The notes: generated from the letters alone by a model not told the origin. Shown: positions 1 through 9,811, counted from the stretch's first letter. The stretch is 64,000 nt of DNA from Thalassotalea eurytherma (GCF_030161415.1 NZ_BSSU01000007.1:124001-188000), one strand, 5' to 3'. Made by a program: numbers and translations.

Positions 1-2536
1 CCGTATCAAAAATATCTGGGCTTTTGGCAACCAAGCTTAATGCAGTATCAATATACTCTTCGGCTTTTTGCAATTGATTTTTTTCATATAGTTGCCATGC
101 TGCATTGTTTAACGCGATGACATTTTTAGGCTGTACCGCTAGCAATACATCATAATATTTTAGCGACAAATCAGCGTCAACAGTCATCAAAGCAGTAGCA
201 ATGAAAGATAGTATAGCCGTATCCTCCGGAGAGCCATTCAAATGCTCATCAATAAATAATTCAGCACCTGATAAGTCGTTGTTGTCAATATAGGCAGCTG
301 CAATTAATGTCGCATATTTCGACGTTGGAAAGACCGAATAATAGGCCAGAAGTTCAGGAAGGGCGTCATTGAATTTACGCTCACTTTGAAGTACTCTTCC
401 GTTCAGTCCTCGGTATAAATAATCAGCTTTATTGTCCGAAAATTTATTTAAAATACTTTTAGTTCTCTCTAAGTTTTTATCTTCTAATGCAAACTCACCA
501 ACCCTTATATTTAAAACAAAAGAGTCTTGATTGTCCTTCACTGCATCATTAAATACCTGTTTAGCTTTGTTTAAATCACCACTAAATTCATAAAACATGC
601 CTAAAGCTAACCATGACTCTGCTATATTAGGTTCATATTCGACCCAAAGTTTAAAGTGATTCTCAGCTTTGTCTTGTTCTTTTGATTGAACATAGCTTTG
701 GCCAAGCAACATCCAATACTCTTTACTATATGTAAACTCTCTACTTGGTTTTTCTTGCCCCAACGATGCAATGACTGATGAAAATTGACCGTCATTAAAA
801 AGTGCCTGAGCTTCATATAGCTTAACATTTGGATTGTTTTTGGCCTCAGCTGGCATATTAGCAAAGTAAGTAACAGCATCTTTTTGAAGTGAAAGCGCAT
901 TTGTTAACCAAACATAACTTTTCAATAACTGAGCATTTCCCGGTTGGATATCAAGTGCCGCCGTTAAATAATTTAGCGCTTTATCAAAGTCACCGCTTTT
1001 AAGGGAGATCTCATGAGAGTAAACTAAATATTGAATATTCTGATTGTCTTGCTCATAAACTTCTTTATATAAGCTTAACGCTTGTTCTTGATTGTTAGTT
1101 TTTCGATAAAGGCTCGCTAAAATAAGCGTCGCGACTTGACTATCAGGAGCATGTTTTTGCCATTCTTTTGCAGCATTTATCGCTCGATCATACTTTTTTT
1201 CTGCAGTGAAAGCATTGATTAAAAAAACATTAGCATGTTCCAATGTTGGTTCTTGCAGAATAGCCTGTTCAAGTGTATCAATTGCATTTTCACTATTAAA
1301 TGCAAGTTGAATAAGTGCCTTTTGTGATAATAGCTTAACATCAGAACTTTGATATTCATCAAGCTTATCTAAACTGGTTTTTGCCGCCGCTTTATCACCT
1401 TTTTTTAGCATTTCATATCCGGTTTTCGCTATAAAATATGCATCATCGTCGCTGCTAGGTGCTTCAACCAATGCCACCAACTTTTCGGCTTCGTCAACAT
1501 TACCGTTCATCATCTCTAAAGAAATTAACAACTTCAATGCAGGGTGAGTTGGCGAAATTTTATCTTTCACAGAGATTAAGTATGAGTACGCAATCTCATA
1601 TTTTGCTTGGTAATAGGCACTAACTCCAGCAAGAACACGGCTGCCGTCATCGTCAAGACCATTTTGAAGTGCTTTAGTTAAATATGATTCTGCAGACACA
1701 AAATCGCCGCGTTTATATCGACTAACGCCAATAAGGTTATTTGCTAAAGGATGATTTGGGTAAACACTAATAATCCCACTTAATTCTTTTTCAGCTTCTT
1801 CATCCTTTTCTAACTCTAACAAAGATTTGGCTATAACAAATGACACGCGATGATCATTGATAAAGCTTGTTTGGTATTCTCTGAGTAGCTCAATTGCTTG
1901 ATCATATTCACCGGTAATATATGCTAGTTGGGCTTGAAAAAACTTAGCTTCTGATAATTCTGGATTACTTTCTATAATCTCATTGAGTATCGCACTAGCA
2001 GCTGAAGTATTTTCACTTTTTAATTCAGAGAAAGCACTTCCGATTCCTTGGTATACTGATTCACCCGATAAGTCGTTTAATTGTTCGAGCATATCGTTAG
2101 CTTGCTCTTCCTTTGATTCGGCTATATAACCTAGAGCAGCATATAAATAAGCTATATATTGATTATCTTGACTTAATTGAGGTAATTGTTGAGTGCCTGA
2201 TATTAGTTCTTCACTTTTCCCTTGTAAGTCATAAGATTTTAATAAATTATGAAAGACAGGGTTAATATCCTGCGTTAATGTGATGAAAGTGGTGTATTCC
2301 TTTTCAGCTTCTGCTCCCATACCCTGGGTTAAATATAAATCACCCAACGCCTTTCGTAGGTTTGCAGAATTAGGATATTTAGAAAGGCCACTTTTTAATA
2401 TTAGTATCGACGTTTTAGGGTCAGAAATATTTTCTTTCGCATCTATAGCATATTCATTTTCTGATTTATTAGGTGTGCATGCCATCATAAACGCTAAAAT
2501 AATTGCAACACTTGAAGTTCTTTTAATTGATCTCAT
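1..2536 (-). CDS. prsT: PEP-CTERM system TPR-repeat lipoprotein PrsT, 3' end outside window
   Basis: The reading frame is open from ATG at 2536 to the window edge (845 codons), so the C-terminus is missing. Residues 1-20 form a lipoprotein signal: a basic start, a hydrophobic stretch, and a lipobox-like MMAC with Cys20 as the lipidation site. The rest is a long run of helical tetratricopeptide-like repeats, with recurring patterns such as A..Y...G....A. The known PrsT family has about 900 residues with the same design and is encoded with exosortase/EPS genes. Its role is presumed to be in assembly or export of PEP-CTERM proteins or polysaccharide at the envelope. It lies downstream of a PEP-CTERM gene on the same strand but behind a terminator, so it may have its own promoter. 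The family call is by architecture and context (prsK, prsR nearby). Confidence 0.8.
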   Translation of the reverse strand, partial: MRSIKRTSSVAIILAFMMACTPNKSENEYAIDAKENISDPKTSILILKSGLSKYPNSANLRKALGDLYLTQGMGAEAEKEYTTFITLTQDINPVFHNLLKSYDLQGKSEELISGTQQLPQLSQDNQYIAYLYAALGYIAESKEEQANDMLEQLNDLSGESVYQGIGSAFSELKSENTSAASAILNEIIESNPELSEAKFFQAQLAYITGEYDQAIELLREYQTSFINDHRVSFVIAKSLLELEKDEEAEKELSGIISVYPNHPLANNLIGVSRYKRGDFVSAESYLTKALQNGLDDDGSRVLAGVSAYYQAKYEIAYSYLISVKDKISPTHPALKLLISLEMMNGNVDEAEKLVALVEAPSSDDDAYFIAKTGYEMLKKGDKAAAKTSLDKLDEYQSSDVKLLSQKALIQLAFNSENAIDTLEQAILQEPTLEHANVFLINAFTAEKKYDRAINAAKEWQKHAPDSQVATLILASLYRKTNNQEQALSLYKEVYEQDNQNIQYLVYSHEISLKSGDFDKALNYLTAALDIQPGNAQLLKSYVWLTNALSLQKDAVTYFANMPAEAKNNPNVKLYEAQALFNDGQFSSVIASLGQEKPSREFTYSKEYWMLLGQSYVQSKEQDKAENHFKLWVEYEPNIAESWLALGMFYEFSGDLNKAKQVFNDAVKDNQDSFVLNIRVGEFALEDKNLERTKSILNKFSDNKADYLYRGLNGRVLQSERKFNDALPELLAYYSVFPTSKYATLIAAAYIDNNDLSGAELFIDEHLNGSPEDTAILSFIATALMTVDADLSLKYYDVLLAVQPKNVIALNNAAWQLYEKNQLQKAEEYIDTALSLVAKSPDIFDT

Positions 2537-2586
2537 AAATAAAGCCAATCCATTCGCATTAGATAATTCATATTACTTGTTCACAA

Positions 2587-2617
2587 AAAAAAATCCAACG
2601 CATTAGCGTTGGATTTT
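2587..2617 (-). terminator. Rho-independent terminator after PEP-CTERM gene
   Basis: A perfect 12-bp stem (2590-2601 with 2606-2617) has a 4-nt loop. On the minus strand it is followed by a run of T (the A-run at 2585-2592 on the plus strand). It lies about 25 nt past the stop codon of the PEP-CTERM gene at 2642 and before prsT. Confidence 0.85.
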
Positions 2618-2641
2618 CAAATACTTTCAATTAACTGACGA

Positions 2642-3766
2642 TTATTTAACTTTTCTGCGTCTCGCTGCAGTTAAGCCTAATAAACCTAAACCTAATAGCG
2701 CAATTGAAGTTGGCTCTGGAACATCTTGCACTAGTCGTGAACCTAATGTTGTAGAACGTGCTAGTAAGTCGTACGAATTACCTTGGTCATCTTCACCAGC
2801 TGCACGAATCGTATCACGCACATCTCTCCACTTGTTTGTAATTTCAGCAGGAATACCATTTACACCATCTGTAGCAGGATTACCAACACAACCACCGAAA
2901 GTGCCATCTGGACAACCATTACCCATAGCTGTTACTTGAGTCGCGTTTTTACCAAACGGTGCTAAATTGTTAAGGTCGTTAACAGTACCACCATTAGCAT
3001 TATCTGCATATTGCCATTGACCAGGTACTGGAGCATTAACACCTAATACGTCATCTGTGCGGAATTGACTACTTAAAGTACCTTCCCAAATACCGCCCAT
3101 AGCAACTGCGTCATTAAACTCATCGCCTGCATAGTTGTAAAATAAATCGTCAGCTGCATAAGTACCAGATGCTTTCATATCTAAAACAATGTTGCTAATA
3201 GTGTTAGGCACTAAACTGTTTACGTCGTAGCTTGCACCTAACATTTTGTTGCCCGTTTCATTACCATTACCGTCGAGTTCAACAACAAATAAATTGATCA
3301 TACCGTCTAAGATGTTAGCTGCTAAGCTTTCATTTGGTGTCGTACCTAAAAGAGGTAGGTCAGTTGTTCCGAAATCGTTGTAGATACCATCAGCTGAACC
3401 TAGAACACCAGCACCTAAAATAGTTGCATCAAAGTTTGTTACGATAGCCTCACCATAAATTAGGTAATCAGCCTGTAATTTCCATGTGTCACCATAGTTA
3501 CTGCCGAATGCATCTGGCGTGAAACCCGTAATGTCAATTCCTAAACCGAAGTCAAAAACAAAGTCACCGTCTTCAACAAAACCGTCGCCGTCAGCATCTA
3601 CATAATATGAAACAGCTTGATAGCTTTCAGTTACCATATCCGAGATTGTGATACCATTAGTACCGCTATCACCGTCCTGATCCTGATCAATTGTTACTAC
3701 ACCTGCAAAAGCTGATGTGCTTAACATTAATGCAGCTACTGCACTTAACTTGAATAATCCTTTCAT
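2642..3766 (-). CDS. PEP-CTERM sorting domain protein (exosortase substrate)
   Basis: A secreted protein of 374 residues. A signal peptide occupies residues 1-21 (cleavage after AFA). The C-terminus has the three-part exosortase signal: VPEP near residue 349, a Leu/Gly-rich membrane segment, and the basic tail ARRRKVK. The mature domain is acidic, Gly/Asp-rich and mostly beta in character, with Asp-rich loops near the start that could bind calcium. I do not recognise its fold. A longer open frame starts at 3832, but that extension would run over the sigma-54 promoter at 3808-3823 and lacks a signal peptide at its start, so the ATG at 3766 is chosen. Regulation is very likely by PrsR/sigma-54, since both promoter and upstream box are visible. 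It is the only exosortase substrate inside the prs locus part shown here. Confidence 0.85.
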   Translation of the reverse strand: MKGLFKLSAVAALMLSTSAFAGVVTIDQDQDGDSGTNGITISDMVTESYQAVSYYVDADGDGFVEDGDFVFDFGLGIDITGFTPDAFGSNYGDTWKLQADYLIYGEAIVTNFDATILGAGVLGSADGIYNDFGTTDLPLLGTTPNESLAANILDGMINLFVVELDGNGNETGNKMLGASYDVNSLVPNTISNIVLDMKASGTYAADDLFYNYAGDEFNDAVAMGGIWEGTLSSQFRTDDVLGVNAPVPGQWQYADNANGGTVNDLNNLAPFGKNATQVTAMGNGCPDGTFGGCVGNPATDGVNGIPAEITNKWRDVRDTIRAAGEDDQGNSYDLLARSTTLGSRLVQDVPEPTSIALLGLGLLGLTAARRRKVK

Positions 3767-3807
3767 AATAAAACCTTTTTTAATTTTGTTACGCTCTGAC
3801 CTGTTAA

Positions 3808-3823
3808 TGCATACACCGCGCCA
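3808..3823 (-). promoter_or_regulatory. Sigma-54 (-24/-12) promoter of PEP-CTERM gene
   Basis: The minus strand reads TGGCGC-GGTGT-ATGCA, matching the sigma-54 pattern TGGCAC-N5-TTGCW with the invariant GG and GC at correct spacing. It lies 42 nt upstream of the ATG at 3766. A sigma-54 activator (PrsR) is encoded 2.6 kb away. Confidence 0.75.
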
Positions 3824-3885
3824 ACTTTTCAAGCCGCTGTTTTACAAGGGAAAAATAAAGATCGTTTATTCTTCAACACGATCAT

Positions 3886-3903
3886 TGTAAAAAATATAGA
3901 CAC
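3886..3903 (-). promoter_or_regulatory. Candidate PrsR enhancer box (copy 1)
   Basis: The minus strand reads GTGTCTATATTTTTTACA. An 18-nt sequence matching at 15 of 18 positions occurs at 39122-39139, upstream of another PEP-CTERM gene. In both cases exactly 62 nt separate the box from the sigma-54 element. A partial inverted repeat lies between the box and the promoter here: TTTTACAA at 3840-3847 with TTGTAAAA at 3885-3892, and GATCGT at 3860-3865 with ACGATC at 3878-3883. Assignment to PrsR is inference. Confidence 0.6.
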
Positions 3904-3907
3904 TTAT

Positions 3908-4915
3908 TTACGCTTTATAGAAAGCTTGATACCAATCCACAAACTTAGTTACGCCAGCTTCAATCGAAGTATTCGGTTTAAAGCCAGTTATTTCAAATAA
4001 GTTATCAACATCTGCATATGTTTTATAAACATCGCCCGGTTGCATTGGCATATAATTTTTCTGTGCTTTGATATTAAGCGCGCTTTCCAGTGAATCGATA
4101 AAGCTTTCTAGCTTTACTGGATTACCATTACCTATGTTATAAACTTTATAAGGCGCAGAGCTTTGTGCTGGCGATCCTGATTCTACCGTCCAATTCTCGT
4201 CTTTTTGAGGGATAACATCTTGAATACGGATAATACCTTCAACAATATCATCAATATAAGTAAAGTCTCTGCTTAGGTTACCGTTGTTATATACGTCAAT
4301 AGGTTTCCCTTCAGTAATTAGCTTGGCAAATTTAAACAACGCCATATCAGGTCTGCCCCACGGGCCATAAACAGTAAAAAATCTTAAGCCAGTTGTAGGA
4401 ATACCATACAAATGGGAGTAGGTATGGGACATAAGCTCATTTGATTTTTTCGTCGCCGCATAGAGAGAAATTGGGTGATCAACGCTATCAGACGTTGAAA
4501 ACGGGGTTTTACTATTTAAGCCGTATACAGAGCTAGATGATGCATAAACTAAGTGTTCAATATTGTGGTGTCGACACCCTTCTAAAATAGTTAGATGGCC
4601 TACGAGATTTGAATCGGCATAAGCCATCGGGTTATCAAGTGAATACCTAACACCGGCCTGTGCTGCCAAGTGAATAACACGCTGAAATTGTTCAGCTTCA
4701 AATAACTTAGCAACTCCCTCTCTATCGGCTAAATCTAGCTTTTGAAAACGGAAGTTTTGATATATTTCGAGCTCTTTTAACCTTGCATGTTTAAGGTTTA
4801 CATCGTAATAATCATTCAAATTATCAATACCTACAACCTCATGGCCTGCTTCACATAGGCGTTTAGTCAAATAAAAACCAATAAAGCCAGCGGCACCAGT
4901 TACGAGATACTTCAT
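3908..4915 (-). CDS. UDP-glucuronate 4-epimerase (NAD-dependent epimerase/dehydratase)
   Basis: A short-chain dehydrogenase of the extended type, 335 residues, normal for the family. It has the NAD-binding motif GAAGFIG at residues 7-13, a Ser/Thr-rich catalytic stretch ASSSSVYG near 125-132, and the catalytic Tyr152-x3-Lys156 pair. The order of motifs and the sequence fit the CapI/WbnF-type UDP-glucuronate 4-epimerases, which make UDP-galacturonate for surface polysaccharide. Its ATG overlaps the stop codon of the UDP-glucose dehydrogenase gene by one base (TAATG), so translation is probably coupled. Together the two enzymes turn UDP-glucose into UDP-GlcA and then UDP-GalA in the cytoplasm, which suits an exopolysaccharide locus. 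Confidence 0.88.
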   Translation of the reverse strand: MKYLVTGAAGFIGFYLTKRLCEAGHEVVGIDNLNDYYDVNLKHARLKELEIYQNFRFQKLDLADREGVAKLFEAEQFQRVIHLAAQAGVRYSLDNPMAYADSNLVGHLTILEGCRHHNIEHLVYASSSSVYGLNSKTPFSTSDSVDHPISLYAATKKSNELMSHTYSHLYGIPTTGLRFFTVYGPWGRPDMALFKFAKLITEGKPIDVYNNGNLSRDFTYIDDIVEGIIRIQDVIPQKDENWTVESGSPAQSSAPYKVYNIGNGNPVKLESFIDSLESALNIKAQKNYMPMQPGDVYKTYADVDNLFEITGFKPNTSIEAGVTKFVDWYQAFYKA

Positions 4916-6258
4916 TAGCCTGCCTTTTTAACACTATCGCCACGGCCAATACCGTAGTATGCAAAGCCACGATCTTTTAGTAGTTGCGGATCGTATAAGT
5001 TACGACCATCGACAATAACCTTATGATTTAGCATTGCTTCAATTAAATCAAAATCTGGTGCTCTAAACTGGCTCCACTCTGTACATACAACAAGAGCATC
5101 AGCACCTTTTAATGCTGATTCTTTGGTACCGACTAAATCAAGGCCTTGTTGAGCGCCAAATATACGCTGACATTCTTCCATTGCTTCAGGATCATATGCT
5201 TGCACTTTTGCACCTGCCTTCCATAAAGCTTTCATAAGTTCGATTGAAGATGCTTCTCGCATATCATCTGTCTTAGGTTTAAATGATAAGCCCCAAACAG
5301 CGACAGTTTTACCAGCTAAGTCACCATCAAAATAGTCATTAAGGTTTTCAAAAAGCTTCTGTTTTTGGGCGTAATTAACTTTTTCAACTGCCTCTAAAAT
5401 CGAAGGTTGGTAATCTATGCCATTAGCCGTACGAATTAATGCTTGAACATCTTTAGGAAAACACGAGCCACCGTAACCACAGCCAGGGTAAATAAATTGA
5501 TAGCCAATGCGAGAATCAGAGCCAATACCGTGACGAACCGCTTCAATATCGGCGCCAAGTAATTCCGCAAGGTTTGACATTTCATTCATGAATGAAATTT
5601 TTGTCGCTAACATACAATTCGCTGCATATTTAGTTAATTCAGCAGAACGTACATCCATAAATATCATACGATCGTGATTACGATTAAATGGCGCGTATAA
5701 CTCACGCATAACCTTACGAGAATTTTCATTTTCTGTACCAACCACAATGCGATCTGGTTTCATACAATCACCAACCGCAGCTCCTTCTTTTAAGAACTCT
5801 GGGTTAGATACCACATCATAGTCAATATCAACTTTACGAGACGCTAATACCGATGCGACCTTTGCAGATACTTTATCTGCCGTGCCCACAGGTACAGTAG
5901 ATTTATCAATAATAACCTTTGGTGAGTCCATATAAGAGGCAATCGTTTCCGCTACTGCTAAAACGTATTTTAGATCAGCTGAGCCATCTTCATCTGGCGG
6001 GGTTCCTACCGCAATAAATTGGATTTGGCCATGTGAAACACCTTCTTCAGGATTGGTTGTAAACTTCAACATGCCACTTTGGTAGGTTTCTTCAACTAGT
6101 GGTGTTAAACCTGGCTCATAAATTGGAATAATACCTTTTTTAAGGTTCTCTATTTTATTTGCATCAATATCAACACACATCACATCATGGCCGACAGACG
6201 CCAATACAGCAGCCTGAACAAGCCCAACGTAACCAATACCAAAAACTGTTACTTTCAT
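4915..6258 (-). CDS. ugd: UDP-glucose 6-dehydrogenase
   Basis: Oxidises UDP-glucose to UDP-glucuronate with two NAD+. Length 447 residues, typical of the family. The N-terminal Rossmann motif GIGYVG is at residues 7-12. The catalytic Cys266 lies in [10 protein letters not shown], and the conserved [11 protein letters not shown] stretch lies at 151-161. A C-terminal UDP-binding domain follows, beginning near residue 318 ([18 protein letters not shown]). It is the first gene of a two-gene unit with the epimerase (1-nt overlap). The intergenic region upstream of it holds two hairpin repeats. Confidence 0.95.
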   Translation of the reverse strand: MKVTVFGIGYVGLVQAAVLASVGHDVMCVDIDANKIENLKKGIIPIYEPGLTPLVEETYQSGMLKFTTNPEEGVSHGQIQFIAVGTPPDEDGSADLKYVLAVAETIASYMDSPKVIIDKSTVPVGTADKVSAKVASVLASRKVDIDYDVVSNPEFLKEGAAVGDCMKPDRIVVGTENENSRKVMRELYAPFNRNHDRMIFMDVRSAELTKYAANCMLATKISFMNEMSNLAELLGADIEAVRHGIGSDSRIGYQFIYPGCGYGGSCFPKDVQALIRTANGIDYQPSILEAVEKVNYAQKQKLFENLNDYFDGDLAGKTVAVWGLSFKPKTDDMREASSIELMKALWKAGAKVQAYDPEAMEECQRIFGAQQGLDLVGTKESALKGADALVVCTEWSQFRAPDFDLIEAMLNHKVIVDGRNLYDPQLLKDRGFAYYGIGRGDSVKKAG

Positions 6259-6325
6259 TTATTTTTCTCTCAAAACTTTATTAATTATTCATCGCTTTGT
6301 AAGTGCGTCACTATTAAGTTACAAA

Positions 6326-6392
6326 GATTCCGTACAAAAACATTACGGAATGACGAATTACATGATTCCCTATAAAACCGCTAGGGAATGAC
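6326..6392. repeat. Pair of REP-like hairpins
   Basis: Two short palindromes lie between prsR and ugd. The first has arms TTCCGTA (6328-6334) and TACGGAA (6344-6350), followed by TGACGA. The second has arms ATTCCCTA (6365-6372) and TAGGGAAT (6382-6389), followed by TGAC. They share design with hairpins at 15990-16095, where the arm bases differ but still pair. They may also help end transcription of prsR. Confidence 0.7.
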
Positions 6393-6398
6393 ACACTA

Positions 6399-7748
6399 CT
6401 ATGCATTTATCTCTAAGTTATATTTTTCAATCAAGCTATACAAGGTAGGTCTTGTAACGCCCAATAACTCAGCCGTTTTAGACATATTACCTTCTGAGAG
6501 CGCATAAGCTTTTTGTATGGCGATAGTTTCCGCAGATTCACGTACAACGCGCAAGTTTAAATCTAACGTATAATCGTCATTCACTTCATCAAAAAAACCT
6601 AAATCTAACGCCGTTACTTGAACGCCAGTACTCATGATCACGGAGCTTTTCACTTTATTTTGAAGCTCACGAATATTACCCGGCCACTGATGATTTCTTA
6701 GCGCTTTTATTGCGTCTTCAGAAAACCCTTTAGCCTTTGAATTATATTCTTGGGCATATAAGGTTAAAAAGTATTGGGCAAGTATCAAGATATCTTCTTC
6801 ACGATCTCTCAGTGGTGGAATATCAAGGGTAAACTCACTAACACGATAAAATAGATCTTCACGGAAGGTTTTATCTGCCACCATTTCTTGTAGGTTTTGA
6901 TTGGTTGCACAAACAACGCGTACATCAACAGAAATTTCTTGCCTGCCACCTAAACGCTCTATCTTTTTCTCTTGTAAAAAGCGCAGTAGCTTAGCTTGCA
7001 GATTAAATGGCATATCGCCAATTTCATCTAAAAATAATGTACCGCCTTCAGCACATTCTATTTTACCTTTTGTCGTTTTATGCGCGCCGGTAAACGCGCC
7101 TTTTTCAAAGCCAAATAATTCGCTTTCTAATAAGGTTTCTGGAATAGATGCACAGTTAATTGCAATAAAAGGTTTAGATTTACGATCACTTGCTAAATGC
7201 ACGGCGTTTGCGGTGACTTCTTTACCTGTACCACTTTCACCGAGTAATAACGCGGTAATCGCCGTTGGCGCTATGCGCTTTACCATCATTCTTAAGCGTT
7301 CAATTGGCGCGCTGTTGCCGATAATGCCTATATCGCTACCGGCAACTGAGCGCATTTTATGATTTTCAGCTTCAATCGCAGCAAGCGTGAAAGCGCGAGA
7401 AACAATCACTTCAATGACTTCTTGGTCAATTGGTTTTTGATAAAAATCGTAGGCACCAGCCGCTATTGCCTTTAATGCATTCGTTCTATCGTCATTACCT
7501 GTAATAACAATCACTTTAGTATGAGGGGCAATAGTTAATATTTCTTGTAGGCACGCTAACCCTTCTGATGCGTTAGCTTCATCTGGCGGCAAGCCTAAAT
7601 CTAACGTCACTACTTTAGGTTCAAAACGTCTTACGGCGGCTATAGCACTTTCACGATCATCAGCTAACGCTGCATCATAGTCAGATAAGCTCCATTTAAG
7701 CTGCTTTTGAATGCCTTTGTCGTCATCTACGATCAGTATTTTTTCCAT
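6399..7748 (-). CDS. prsR: PEP-CTERM-box response regulator PrsR (sigma-54 activator)
   Basis: An NtrC-type response regulator of 449 residues. The receiver domain (1-120) has acidic residues near 8-10, phosphoacceptor Asp50 in VVTLDLGLP, and Lys105. The AAA+ domain has Walker A GESGTGKE at 170-177, the sigma-54 contact loop GAFTGA at 217-222, and Walker B GGTLFLDEIGD at 235-245. The C-terminus has a Fis-type helix-turn-helix (AELLGVTRPTLYSLIEKYN). Since GAFTGA is intact it should activate sigma-54 promoters. The prsK gene lies just upstream in the same direction (29-nt gap). Likely targets are the two sigma-54 promoters in front of PEP-CTERM genes in this window (inference). Confidence 0.92.
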   Translation of the reverse strand: MEKILIVDDDKGIQKQLKWSLSDYDAALADDRESAIAAVRRFEPKVVTLDLGLPPDEANASEGLACLQEILTIAPHTKVIVITGNDDRTNALKAIAAGAYDFYQKPIDQEVIEVIVSRAFTLAAIEAENHKMRSVAGSDIGIIGNSAPIERLRMMVKRIAPTAITALLLGESGTGKEVTANAVHLASDRKSKPFIAINCASIPETLLESELFGFEKGAFTGAHKTTKGKIECAEGGTLFLDEIGDMPFNLQAKLLRFLQEKKIERLGGRQEISVDVRVVCATNQNLQEMVADKTFREDLFYRVSEFTLDIPPLRDREEDILILAQYFLTLYAQEYNSKAKGFSEDAIKALRNHQWPGNIRELQNKVKSSVIMSTGVQVTALDLGFFDEVNDDYTLDLNLRVVRESAETIAIQKAYALSEGNMSKTAELLGVTRPTLYSLIEKYNLEINA

Positions 7749-7777
7749 GTTTATACTTGTAACCTTTTTATTTATTC

Positions 7778-9811
7778 TTATGCGCTATTCGGTAAACGAA
7801 TAGAAAATTTACTTCCTTCACCTGGCCTACTTGTTACCACAAGTTGACCAGATAAACTCTCCGCAAATTGTTTGGCTTCGTATACGCCAATCCCCATACC
7901 AGCATTGCCTTTTGTTGTATCGAACGGCTTAAATAAGCGATTTTCAATAAAACTTTCCGTCATGCCACTGCCATGATCTTCAATTGTAATATCTACTATA
8001 CCATCGTGACAACGTAACAGCACATTAACTTTTTCATCTGATTCTGATGCTTCTTGTGCATTTTGAATCAAGTGATTCAGCACTGAGGAGAGTGTTTCAC
8101 CATCGACAAACATCTCTATATTTGAATGCTCTAAAAACTCTACTTTGGGTTTTCTGACGTTACACTGCTTAACCACTTTTTCAATCAGATTAACAACATT
8201 GACTGTCGATTTATCGGCGCCCATCGCTTGCTTATTTCGTAGCTGATTAAGCATTTTATCTAGCCGGGTAGTTGCCGATTCCACCGTCTCAAAAACGTCG
8301 TCTATAAAAGCGGGATTATCTCTATGCTTAACGGCATTCGCATTTATCAAGGCAAGTTGCGCCTGCACATTCTTAAGATCATGAACAAGAAAAGCAGACA
8401 TACGGTTAAACGCATCAAATTGCTTTGATTCTGCAAGCCTGTCATTAGCTTCGTTCAGCGAAATATAGTTTGTTAGCTGTTTAGTAATAGCAAAAATAAG
8501 ATCACGATCTTCCCAATTCAACGCTTTTTGCTCTTTACGCTCGCCAATTAAAAACAAGCCATAAAATGCTTTACCAACAAATAGCGGAATAACCAAGCTA
8601 AGCTTTTGTTGCTGACACCATGATTGATTTAAGAACAGCCCTTCATACAAATTTGGCGATTTCTGATATTCGTAAATATCGATAAGCCAACTTTGATTTT
8701 TAAAATAAAGCAAAATGTCGGCTAAGTTTTGTTGAAAATCTTCCACTTCATATTCAACCCAATCTTGCTGATATTTAATTTCTCCTTCGCGAAAGTTAAT
8801 CGCCTTAACCAGCATGATACTCTCAGCATTAACTTTTTTACGAACAATCTCACACGCCATTTGGTGTGGCGACTCAGCGCTGGTTGTTTCTAACTGCTCA
8901 ATAAGCTCTAACCATTCCTCGCGATATTCATATTTATTGGCGAAAAAGTTTTTAGTAATAAATACCTTTACTTGCTTCCTGAGGTTTTCTGTCATCAAAA
9001 GTGCGGCAAGTACTACCCCACCTAACACGAGAAATGAAACCGAAATCAATCGCCCCCATTCACCACCAAAATAATTAATGGCATAGCCGGCAAAAGCCAT
9101 AACGAGTAGATATAAACCTGCAATTAATAACATTGAGGAATAGAAAACAACATTACGCGAAACAAACACGCGTACTTGTCCGTTTTGGATACGGCGCGTA
9201 CTAATAAGTAGAAGTGGTGCAACAATAACAGCTATAAAACCACGGCTATACCAAAAGTCAAAATCAAGCTGCCCGAGCATTGATGCTTGTGCGTAAATAA
9301 CGAAATCAAAAAGAGATAACGCCGCTACAGCAATAACCAGCGGCCAGATAGCCCATCGAACTTCACCGGTAGAGCTTCGATAAAGTTGTTCGAGTAGCAC
9401 TAAACTCCATAAATTTAGCATGATGAACAATAGGAATAGATAACTTGTAGAAAGTCCAGCGCCGACGGTTAAGCCAAAACAGCAAAGTGTCAGTGCACTC
9501 CAAATAACAATGTATTGCCTAACATAGTGGTTTTTTAATAACTGAGAAAAAGACTTAAATTCTACGTTACAGCTAAGAATGAGGATTGACCAAGCCGCAA
9601 TTTTTATCGTATCAATCGCCATTACCCATAATAGGCTATAACCAAATTCAATTTGTGCAGCAGCAACGACATTGGCACCCGCTGTTATCAGTACACAACC
9701 AATTAACCAAAGCGCCAATAAACTATTATTGCGAGCTGCAAATAATAATAAGGCAAAAACAACATACGCTAGCCCAGCAAGGGCATAACCAATAAACCCT
9801 ACATACTCCAT
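7778..9811 (-). CDS. prsK: PEP-CTERM system sensor histidine kinase PrsK
   Basis: A membrane sensor kinase of 677 residues. The N-terminal third (about 1-280) is a run of hydrophobic helices, about nine or ten. A GAF-like region follows. The kinase core has the phosphoacceptor His in FLVHDLKN near residue 474, an N-box with LIQNAQEAS, and G-boxes DHGSGM and GMGIGVYEA. The long polytopic N-terminus plus GAF is the PrsK layout of exosortase systems. The partner PrsR is encoded directly downstream. The start ATG is one base from the stop of the RND permease gene (stop at 9812), so the efflux and prs genes may share a transcript. The sensed signal is unknown. Confidence 0.92.
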   Translation of the reverse strand: MEYVGFIGYALAGLAYVVFALLLFAARNNSLLALWLIGCVLITAGANVVAAAQIEFGYSLLWVMAIDTIKIAAWSILILSCNVEFKSFSQLLKNHYVRQYIVIWSALTLCCFGLTVGAGLSTSYLFLLFIMLNLWSLVLLEQLYRSSTGEVRWAIWPLVIAVAALSLFDFVIYAQASMLGQLDFDFWYSRGFIAVIVAPLLLISTRRIQNGQVRVFVSRNVVFYSSMLLIAGLYLLVMAFAGYAINYFGGEWGRLISVSFLVLGGVVLAALLMTENLRKQVKVFITKNFFANKYEYREEWLELIEQLETTSAESPHQMACEIVRKKVNAESIMLVKAINFREGEIKYQQDWVEYEVEDFQQNLADILLYFKNQSWLIDIYEYQKSPNLYEGLFLNQSWCQQQKLSLVIPLFVGKAFYGLFLIGERKEQKALNWEDRDLIFAITKQLTNYISLNEANDRLAESKQFDAFNRMSAFLVHDLKNVQAQLALINANAVKHRDNPAFIDDVFETVESATTRLDKMLNQLRNKQAMGADKSTVNVVNLIEKVVKQCNVRKPKVEFLEHSNIEMFVDGETLSSVLNHLIQNAQEASESDEKVNVLLRCHDGIVDITIEDHGSGMTESFIENRLFKPFDTTKGNAGMGIGVYEAKQFAESLSGQLVVTSRPGEGSKFSIRLPNSA

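Noticed and set aside
2280-2606. Plus-strand open frame of 108 codons
   Set aside because: It lies antisense to the start of prsT, whose TPR coding pattern is clear, and runs into the terminator hairpin.
3767-3832. N-terminal extension of the first PEP-CTERM protein from ATG at 3832
   Set aside because: It overlaps the sigma-54 promoter at 3808-3823 and places 22 charged residues before a good signal peptide.
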